64,000 nucleotides of DNA, from assembly GCA_037178975.1 (NCBI GenBank), contig JASJZH010000006.1:1488001-1552000 (forward strand), read 5' to 3'. Of this stretch, positions 55,917 through 64,000 are shown piece after piece (within the stretch, counting starts at the first letter, position 1; each line of letters begins with the position of its first letter). The notes under the pieces are model-generated. The model saw only the letters and a program-made list of their open reading frames with translations, did no database searches and was not told the origin of the DNA. The position numbers were made by a program, and so were the translations under genes. Source of the stretch: Oscheius tipulae. Taxonomy: Eukaryota; Nematoda; Chromadorea; Rhabditida; Rhabditidae.

Positions 55917-57522
55917 ATGCTTTTTCTATACATAATCTTCCTTTCTACTATTCATGTAATAAGGAGTGAGTCTTATTTTACAGCAAATATAGGAATTAGG
56001 TACTGGGCCAACTCAGAAACTTCTCGATTTCGTTAACAGCAGAAACTATTCTAAAGATGTACCTCCCTGGGATGATGACTTTCAAAAGAACACAACTGTC
56101 TTCCTCACCCCATTGTCCTCGGTGGCATGGTATTGTCCTTGGATACTATTTCGATCATAAACCCAGTATTTTAGGAAGAGAACAAACAAATTGTTACCTA
56201 CATAGTTAAAATCAACATGGTTTGTGCTAACTTTGAAGCTATTCCGACATTTTTAGACGTGGCACGACTATCGTCTGACTTTCAATGCGGAGGAGTTTGG
56301 TGTTTGGTACATTGTGCTACCCTCAAGTGTTATCTGGATTCCGACTATCGAGACACACAACAGCGTAGATATTGCTTTTATGGATAAAGAAACTTCTTCA
56401 AATGAGGCAGAGGTTGTTTCAATTGTTCTCACAAATTGAATACGTTTGGATTCGGACAGATGGGAGCGTGACCATCATGATGAAAGCGAAAGTAGACACC
56501 CTGTGTGAGCTAGACGTTGGTGGGTCTTTGTCCTTCATTTTCATTCTTCTCAGCTTTGAAGATTTTTTTCGCCTCTGCATTTCGAGCGTAGATCTGTCTA
56601 TCAAGTATGGTTTGAAAACGCGCCGGTCCGGATTTATTGCTTAGGAATTTTGTATGCCAAACAGACCGGCCTCTATTTAAACTAGTATGACCGTCGCTAT
56701 CTCTCTCGGTCCAAAAAGCTGTCAACTTTCAGCGAACTTCCCGTTTGACTACCAAGAGTGCTCTATAGGCTTCTATGCTGGCTTGTCACCTGTATCCAAG
56801 CTTCGGGCTATCGCAGTCAATAGCACAAGAAAAGCAGTTGTTAGTCACGTTAACCTCCCACATCTCATGTTTCCGTTTTAAGGGCACTGCCGAATGGGAT
56901 ATATTCGATGTTGTCGGGTCAGGATATGAGAAACCAGATCAGGAGCTGACACCCGGCCGATACTACTCCTTCTCAATCTTTGTGATCAAACTACGACGAC
57001 ACCCTCATTTCTACGTTTACTTCTTGATCTTACCAACTGTGATTATCACTACAGTATGCCTTTCTGCCCTGCTACTTCCTATCAGCATGCAAATTGGAGA
57101 AAGGGTAAGTATCATCTACATTTAATAATTACTCTTCAGATAAACCTGGGAATAGCTGGTCTTCTCGGGCTGACTTTCATGTTAAGTGTTATTGTCCAGG
57201 AAATGCCGAGGACTAACTACCTCCCTTTATTGGGTATGTCAATAAGCTCAATATTGCAATTTTTTCAGGAAAATGGTTGATTTGTGAGATATTCTTCTGT
57301 TTAGTCGGTCTGCTTGTAAACTCTCCTCTTGACCATTTGAAAGAAAAGTAAGTTTATGCGAACATGTTGAGAGGTTGTAGGTTTCCGAAGAAAGAGCGGC
57401 TCATCTTCTACCTCAGCCTGGCAATCTGCATCGCCTTCCTCGTGGCTCATCTTTTGACTTGCGTCTTCTTGTTCACGTACCCGCCAGCACAAAGACCTGC
57501 AGCAGAGTTCAAACAGTTGTGA
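55917..57522 (+). pseudogene. Cation-type Cys-loop ligand-gated ion channel subunit with an apparent frameshift
   Basis: Exons: 55917-55965, 56000-56121, 56175-56219, 56257 to about 56519, 56733-56848, 56883-57104, 57140-57233, 57269 to about 57347 and one from about 57380 to 57522. A signal peptide (MLFLYIIFLSTIHVIR) is followed by TWHDYRLTF, IWIPTIETHNSVD, a Cys loop formed across an intron (C-ELDVANFPFDYQE-C, the canonical 13 residues between the cysteines), M1 FYVYFLILPTVI, M2 LGIAGLLGLTFMLSVIVQE, M3 and a TM4 near VAHLLTCVFLFTY. There is no YxCC pair, so it would be a non-alpha subunit. The exon 56257-56519 holds one frame change near 56436 (VVSIVLTN, then EYVWIRTDG), where a single extra T makes a TGA. 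No intron fixes it. Everything else is intact, so it is either a recent pseudogene or a sequence error. AATAAA at 57530. Confidence 0.78.
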
Positions 57523-57670
57523 CCTCTAAAATAAAATTTATTCGATAGTTGCATTTCCGCAATGACTACGTAAAAGCTAAGGCATGTTTTTGGGATTATG
57601 TTTTACTCGCTCTCCACTAGCTATTTAGTAAGTCGTTTGTCGATACTTGAGTTACTTTTGAGTGCCTATA
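57523..57670. other. 3' flank of the channel gene
   Basis: Short spacer with the AATAAA at 57530-57535; nothing else recognised. Confidence 0.4.
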
Positions 57671-58330
57671 CAGTGTGTCAAGGAAGTATAGATACCACTG
57701 CAATTTCACCCGTCTGAAGGATTCTTTACGTTTTCAAAGTCTGTGAGCATGTCAGTTCGATAGAAGACGACAGAAAACATCCATAAAAATTTTAAGTCAA
57801 GTCAAAATTAGCATTAAAAATGTGATCTCAATATTTGAACGTTTATAGAGGGAAGCGGTTTAACATTTTGAAGAACTAAGTTCTGGGGTTTTGTCATTTA
57901 TAATATCACGAATCTTCCACAAAATTTTGGAGTCGATTGCTTGGAATCCCACGGAGCAATCGATTATAGACCGAGGTAATCACGATTTTCAGTACAAAAT
58001 GACTTTTTTCAAAGTGCTCGAAACCAAACTTTTCTGACGTTTGGATGATGCAGCTGTATTGATGGATCCATTTTGAGTTTTTGTCTACAATATTAGCCAT
58101 TTTTGAAACAAGATACTTAGGGTTTTGAGAGAGTATCTATACTTTCTTGACAGAGGATTTTGAACTTCCGCCTGGAATCGCGCCACCAAACAGTAAATCC
58201 TCAATGTTAAAGTTTTTATGGAGGTTTTCTGTCGTCTTCTATCAAACTGACATGCTCACAAACTTTGAAAACGTAAAGAATCATTCAGACGGGTGAAATT
58301 GCAGTGGTATCTATACTTTCTTGACACACA
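57671..58330. mobile_element. Non-autonomous DNA transposon with about 125 bp inverted repeats
   Basis: 57671-57797, starting CAGTGTGTCAAGGAAGTATA, is repeated in reverse complement at about 58207-58330, with only a few mismatches over about 120 bases (shared GATACCACTGCAATTTCACC and GAGCATGTCAGTT). The left end follows TATA, as expected for Tc1/mariner TA insertion, and CAGTGTGTCAAG resembles Tc1-type termini. The right outermost bases (CACACATCAG) are slightly altered. A further copy of the terminus lies inside at 58128-58152 (TATCTATACTTTCTTGACAG). No transposase is present, so this is a foldback or MITE-type element. Confidence 0.85.
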
Positions 58331-59811
58331 TCAGAAACCGAAACTAATTGCTTTGAAGAGAGCTTCCAAAGACAGCATCTATGGATCGGAAGCGATTCGA
58401 CACTGGCGAGGTCGGACTTGGGAGAGACTATGGTCAATTTGAAGAACGCCCCGTGGCTCTCGCTGCATATCAACCTGACTTGTCTTGACTCCTTTAAAAA
58501 AGCGGCTTTTACTTTTGAACACGACTTCTTTCATTTGTCAGTTTTTAAGACAACCCTTACATTTCTTAGCTCAAGGAGGAAAAAGAAAAAAATGATTTTT
58601 GTTTCTTCGTCTCTGCTGAGCTCACAGAGTGAACATAGTGTTCTATGAGATAAACAAGACAAGCTTTGGCTTCATTAAATGACGCATGCTCTTTGACCAG
58701 AAATAGTATCTCCCCATTTACATAACACAAACTCCATATAGACTGCGAATACTACGGATGCGATTATATTATGCTAGATCTCTGACCATGCTTAGAAAGA
58801 TACTTATGTTCAGGGTCTCAATGTTGTCTATTCTTGGTCTAATCCACGTGTACTCTTTCATGCGGAGGAGGATTATGAGTTGCCTCAAGATCAGGAACGT
58901 TTTTCTAAAATTGTTGTGATATTTGCGCTAGCGTCCTTGTAAATGCGAATTTTTCGAAAAACGATGAGATAAAGATTGATGAGTCAGTGATCCAGCTGAT
59001 GAAAACAAAAGTACAACATTTTGAAAGTGTCTGAGTTTCGCGTCGAACTACCTCTGATTGAGTAAGGCTTCAATTATCGTTTACAGCTTTAGGCAGAACG
59101 GTATAAAAAGTCGGGTGCCTTCAGCTCGGATAGAAAGCAAAATGTTCAGTATGTGACGTCGTTAGTTGCAATTAATCACAATTTTCCGCATACTGCAAAC
59201 AAGTGATTATCCCGCTTGGCGGGAACTTGAGCGTCCTTTGACTCCCCTCCCACTAATATGCTCGTACATTCTTGTTTTCCCATGATCAGCCCTCTTTCCA
59301 TAGCATTCTCCTTTTCTCGCCAAGTTGTTTCACATTTCAAACCCTGACCGATATCATTTACTTGATTCTAAATATCGTATTCAGAACTTTGACAGCCACA
59401 TTAAGAAGTTTTTAAAATTCACCAAGTTTCTACCTCTTTTCTTATTGTTATTATTTCTTCTTCCATCAATTTGAATCTCCGATTTTATCTTCTAAACGTC
59501 TGAGTTGAGCTTACTCCGTCCAACTTTCTCTTGTTAAGTCCTCGTCATAGTTTCATATTTTTCTTCTTTGAATGATTTCTATTTGTTGATGCAGAAACAA
59601 CAATAGCTGGCAGTTCAATAATATGATAGCGTGTTTTTGTATAGCTAGCCCGACTCAGGCTATCGTAAGCTATTCTTTACAGAAGTTGCTGTAGCGTGGT
59701 TCGATACAAAACCTGCAGCTCTTCTAAAAAAACGCTAGCAAAACAGTTCTTCTCTGCTGATTGCTCTTGTTCCTTAATCATTAGCTAGAAAAATTTATAT
59801 AACAAGTAATG
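58331..59811. other. Intergenic, two weak exon-like frames
   Basis: A short frame at 58382-58489 (ERPVALAAYQPDLS at its end) and one at about 58815-58930 (VVYSWSNPRVLFHAEEDYEL) look more protein-like than chance but have no partners. Otherwise nothing was recognised. Confidence 0.3.
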
Positions 59812-60115
59812 CTAACGCCCCTTGGGGCTCAATGCCAGTAATAATCCTTCCAAAACTGCTCGAGTTCTACTTCCTTCTGTCCAACTGTCGTGACCCTTTC
59901 CTCCCACTTCATTCCCTCCAATCGAGGTAGCGTGACAGAAGCAACGTCCTCCCAAAGACGCGCTTGCCCAAACTGACTCGATTTGGCTTGACTTGCAAAC
60001 AATTAGTGTGAGCACAAAATAGTGCACACTAATTGGTAATATTAGCTTCAGACAGACACACACACAGACAGACAGAGACGCGAGGACAATTTAAAATAGA
60101 TTTTAGAGGCGACGA
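59812..60115 (-). repeat. Intact copy of the repeat that the Helitron interrupts elsewhere
   Basis: Read on the minus strand, this contains, without interruption, sequence similar to 7033-7116 followed directly by sequence similar to 12732-12950. At the point of insertion it reads GTGCACTATTTTGTGC, the empty site. A simple CA/GACA run lies near 60055-60080. It may be the 3' end of a non-LTR element. Confidence 0.75.
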
Positions 60116-61854
60116 CGTTCCTCTATATGTCTGCTTACATATATCGTTCAAGTTTTTAAAGGTGCTAAGTCATGTCAGAGGATACGGGCTGCAAGCCAGC
60201 TTAAATGTCTGTGATGTTAAACACGGTACGATACTCTGTGCAAGTTTAGTGCCATACAACGGTATCCGTGGTAGACTGTTGGATTTGTTTAGTCTAATTT
60301 GTTGAAAAAAGGCAAATACTACCTTTACAATTGACAAAAGGCATCCAAGAGCGACACATGTCAAGAATTTCCCCGCGACATTAACTCCTTGACAAAGTCT
60401 TTTCTGTCAAGCGGTGTCCTTGACAGGTATTGGCAAGTTGAGTTAAAGAGTGTTCAAGAATTTGAGGTACAAAATGGCTTTGGATCGCTTCACTATGAGC
60501 TTATAAGGTATGAAGTCAATTCTGCTACACAGAGGTTTTGGGAGTTTCTTTGCTAGTTAGTTCAGGCTGTCTTGGTCAAGCCGATACTTTGTCTTTCATG
60601 TTCTGATCAGATCCTTTCGTCACATAACACGGTGTGGTCGTCTATGGTTACGTCATATGTAACCGGATTAACTCCACAGTATGCTCTTGCAGAGTATATC
60701 AACCAGCGTGGCTAGTCACAGCAGGTGCAAAGGTTTTAGTCTTCTTCGCAATCAAGCATTGTGGCTCATTATTCTCGAAGATAGTCTTGACTGTCGGAAG
60801 TACTATGGAACCCCTAATGTTGCAAAATACTCAAGGTACTCATTTGCGACAAAATACTCATTTGCGACAAATTTGAAACTATATTGCGTTTTCCTGTCCT
60901 CTACTTTGATCTCAAATTCGTTACTGTATTTGCTAACAAACAAAACACACGTTTAGTAATCTTCTCCATTGTCCTCTTAAAGAGTTGCAAAATGTATTTT
61001 ACGCTTAACACAAATAAGGTTTGTTTTTTCAATAGCAAGGACAAGTGGCGCTAGCACTAATAGAAGGGTCTCAAGGTCTATCTCTACCATGGCCCAACCA
61101 AGGTTACCATCCTGTTGTAGATGCTCGACTCACAGAGCTCTAGATCTGTGCGGCATTGTTTCATAGAGAAATTTTTTTTACCTTTAGCGTTTGTCAATAG
61201 TTTTGTCTTTGTCGCTGTTTTTCTTAAACATCGTTTCTTTCGAGTCAAAACGTTAGGTTCAAACGCGAACAGAAAGTCAAACAGAAAGCCGTCGAGACAC
61301 ATACTTAATTATGGCCCAATCTGTATTGTGCCCTAAAGAGAACAAGCTCAGTATTTGTTTGGAAAACAATTGGTGCTCCCTGTTTAATCTTCATCATCAG
61401 TAAGTAGACTGCTGCATATACGGTAGCTTTAGAACTCTACACGGAAACAACAAAGATTGTCCAAAAAAACAGTTTTGTGTTATGTGCCCCAGCACAAAGT
61501 TTGAGTTGATGTTTTGAAATTGATTATCCCGCTTTATCAAAACATGACTCCGCACGCACTTAGTCAATCTTGTGGGCTTCAAAGTCTAGGCAAGCAGTAT
61601 TTTCGAAACTGTTTTGCAATATCTGTCTCGCACTAACATCTAAGCATAGCAATTTACAAAAGCGCAATAGCAAGAATCTGGATTAAGTTGGACACTTGTC
61701 GTTTGATCCGGAGTTTTTGGTACATTGACTGTTCGTTCCACTCCTCATCAAAGGCTTATCACACAATTCCTTTTTTAGTTTCCTACGAGATCAACTCTGG
61801 TCGCTTGATTGTTTCTTACCGCTTATTTTCTCTTGCTTGAACTTAAGTTTTCAG
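60116..61854. other. Intergenic upstream of the nuclear receptor
   Basis: A short direct repeat of about 18 bases (ACTCATTTGCGACAAA, twice) lies near 60838-60872. No gene was recognised. The stretch ends with GTTTTCAG directly before the receptor ATG. Confidence 0.4.
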
Positions 61855-64000
61855 ATGTTCGGCAAGTTCAAAATCAAAGACGAGCTCGATACAGGCACCT
61901 GTCACGTTTGCGGCGATACTGGCGCCAATTTCCACTATAACGGATTCTCTTGCCAGTAAGTTTGGATACTGTAGCTGAAACACTTGGTCTTCCAGGAGCT
62001 GTCGTGTTTTCTTTACCAGAGCTCTTTTGCGAGGAAAACCGTTCATTTGTCTGTACAAAGAAAAATGTTTCATAAATAAAGGTGCTTCGTGTTCAAACTG
62101 TTTACCTATAAATCTTCCAGAGACTCGGACGAACTGCCCCGCTTGCCGTTTTCAAAAGTGTAAAGATGCCAATATGGATACCAGAGACGTCGGTCGCTAC
62201 AAACGACAAGGTTCCGCTGTCGTTCAATACTACAGTAAACATCAGCTTGTTCAGCACACCGTGAGTTTTTATTGGACAGCCAGGTGATAATCTGTTCTCA
62301 AAACAATTTAGTGGTTGAGAAATTATACTATAGCGTGGTTTTGACCAAAAAACTTGAAAATACACACTTCACATCATGTACAAATCGAACTCTGCACGAA
62401 TATGAACATAATGGGTCGTGTAGGTTCGAGATCAAACTGATTAAAGTACACGAATAGAAGGTGTTTGAAATTGTAGCGGCATAGGAAAACTGGAAAGTAC
62501 TCGATCGACATTCAAATTGTCTTCAGGATTACGGTAGCCGTGCACTAGTGCCATAGTGACAAAAGTAAAAATTGAAAGAGCGAAAACCAAATGTTTGCAA
62601 AAAAAAAAAAAGAACAGTTTTACTTTCCTGAAATCTTGTTTCAGAAAAAGTTTGCTCAATCAGTAGCTCTTGGTTTCCAATTTGTCAAAGAACTCGACTC
62701 GTCGTTTCCGGCTACCAAATTCGCAGAAATTTTAGTATCCCTCGACAGGTAGTTCTTTGCGATTATCAGCACGAATCTCCTTTTAGAATGTGCTCGGCTG
62801 GACCAGACATGTGTGCTATTGATCTCAAAGTTAATGTTGATACTTCTTTAACGGAAGCCCTGCTAAGCTCGACAAGTTGTGCGCCACGATCTTCGGTAAG
62901 CAAGTAGTGCGGTAAAACCACACTACTTTTAGATCCAATTCGACGAAACTACCACTGTGGAAAACATAACAAACTTGGTAGTATCACACTACTGCCGAGG
63001 CATGACGTTCCTTTCCGATTTCATGAATGCAGCTCCAGAGATCCATAGGCTCAGTATAAATGATAGAGTTCGACCTTCTTTGGATTAAAACAAGCGTGAG
63101 TTCAGATAAAACTGGCAAGATACAGCTTGGTGGATACTGTACTTTTAACTATGGTCTTCCGCCAGTGGCAAAAGAATGTTCGATCTGGATTAACATTCTT
63201 TCACGGAGTGCACTACGAACCACCAGAAGTCGATTCGGGAAACAGTCAAGTGTAAGTTTGTCGCAAAACTGTAGAGCAGTTAGCTATTTGGTAATGTGAC
63301 TAATCACGGCTATTGTTGAATTGATCGCCCAACAGTGCTCTGAATTTGATGCGTCAAATAATCCAATAAGCGTCGGGACCAAAATTCTTTCACGAAGTAC
63401 ATATGACGCATATATGGATTGAACTCCATATTACTTGTATTGTTATTGAGCCCTTTTGAAAATGTAGAGAGCAACTATTATTACTGCAGTTACTTACTTG
63501 ATTCCATTGTTAAACATCCGATATTTTATTCCAAAACTTCTTTATCTTTTCTTCTTTTTCCAGTGTTAACCAGTATTGTCGTGAAGTTGGCAACTTGATG
63601 GAAAACCACGTCGCACAGATTTTTGATGAAACGGCAATAAGCGAAGAGGAGTTTACACTACTTAGGATGGTTGTTCTCTTCCAGCCGCGTAAGTCATATC
63701 GCTTTACATCTGTCATCAGAGGGCCTGTTTTTCAGCTCAAGATATCTCAGACGCAGGTAGAGACGTCATTCGTCATGCTAGCGCTAGATACAGTAGAATA
63801 TTGGCAACACTCTACGACGAAAAGTATACGAAACTAACTCCAGAACAGAGACTAGCCAGATTACAAAAAATTTTAGGTGTCGTATTTCATACAAAGGTGA
63901 GTATCATTAACACCAGGATACAGAATCATCTATAGCAAGCCTCTGCAATTGTCAACCAACTGTGCTCTTTGATGTCTATACATGATGTTGGAGGAATGCG
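61855..64000 (+). CDS. Nuclear hormone receptor (nematode-expanded type), cut by the window edge
   Basis: Exons: 61855-61955, 61996-62081, 62121-62260, 62645-62748, 62787-62895, 62933-63067, 63106-63251, 63564-63688, 63736-63896 and 63936 onward; all phases close. The ATG follows GTTTTCAG directly (trans-splice site). The DNA-binding domain shows C-x2-C-x13-C-x2-C at residues 16-36 (CHVCGD, CQSCRVFFTR), then C-x5-C-x9-C-x2-C (CLYKEKC, CPACRFQKC); the 39 nt intron at 62082-62120 is what restores the normal spacing of nine. The ligand-binding domain includes IHRLSINDR spliced to IKLARYSLVDTVLL, and later EEEFTLLRMVVLFQP and TPEQRLARLQKIL. The CQSCRVFF P-box region differs from the usual CEGCKGFF, as in many worm-specific receptors, so DNA specificity is open. 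The gene continues past 64000. Confidence 0.92.

Noticed and set aside
58382-58489. Short frame ending AAYQPDLS as a T-box protein exon
   Set aside because: Only a few residues are similar; none of the core T-box motifs nearby and no partner exons.
60045-60085. CA/GACAGACA run as a possible satellite
   Set aside because: Short simple repeat inside an identified dispersed repeat; no array.

Overview
The window is nematode nuclear DNA, most likely from a rhabditid (Caenorhabditis-like) worm. The evidence is internal: introns are mostly 34-48 nt with GT-AG borders, several genes start just after a TTTTCAG-type acceptor as expected for spliced-leader trans-splicing, and there are nematode chemoreceptors (srh-, str- and srx-like), a DPY-30 subunit, a KCNE-like channel accessory subunit and a divergent nuclear hormone receptor. 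I cannot name the species. Exon models were built by hand from splice signals and reading-frame closure; where all phases close I say so.

Layout. 0-6.5 kb: a decayed mariner element, a KCNE-like gene, a small single-TM gene with a broken local duplicate, tRNA-Leu(AAG) and a truncated chemoreceptor. 7.1-12.7 kb: an apparently intact Helitron (minus strand) with a nine-exon Rep/helicase gene of 1538 codons, inserted into an older repeat whose other copy lies at about 59.8-60.1 kb. 12.9-17 kb: gene-poor. 17.0-18.8 kb: a complete TGF-beta family ligand. 19.5-26.4 kb: chemoreceptors, one srh-like and three srx-like paralogues at different stages of decay. 27.6-40.6 kb: a compact cluster with a Ser/Asp/Glu-rich coiled-coil protein, two head-to-head paralogous P-loop GTPases with zinc-binding tails, an RNF216-like RBR ubiquitin ligase and a charged coiled-coil gene. 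40.6-52.4 kb: two intron-containing tRNA-Leu(CAA) genes, an srh-like receptor, a FLYWCH-like zinc-finger gene, a secreted-protein pair (one intact, one broken) and a str-like receptor. 53.5-64 kb: dpy-30, a LINE fragment, a nicotinic-type Cys-loop channel subunit with an apparent frameshift, a foldback DNA transposon and a nuclear hormone receptor that runs off the right edge.

How parts may work together. The best candidate for an undescribed system is the 27.6-40.6 kb cluster. Two GTPases of one architecture (shared N-terminal module, P-loop G domain with DTPG and an S/T-NGK motif, Cys/His cluster, coiled coil) diverge from a 714 bp intergenic region containing several GATA-type sites, and an RBR E3 ligase follows one of them by about 80 bp in the same direction. 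GTPase plus E3 ligase in an accessory, apparently fast-evolving locus recalls cell-autonomous defence loci, but that role is inference only. The rest of the window is ordinary worm genome in which chemoreceptor turnover and transposition have left many relics.
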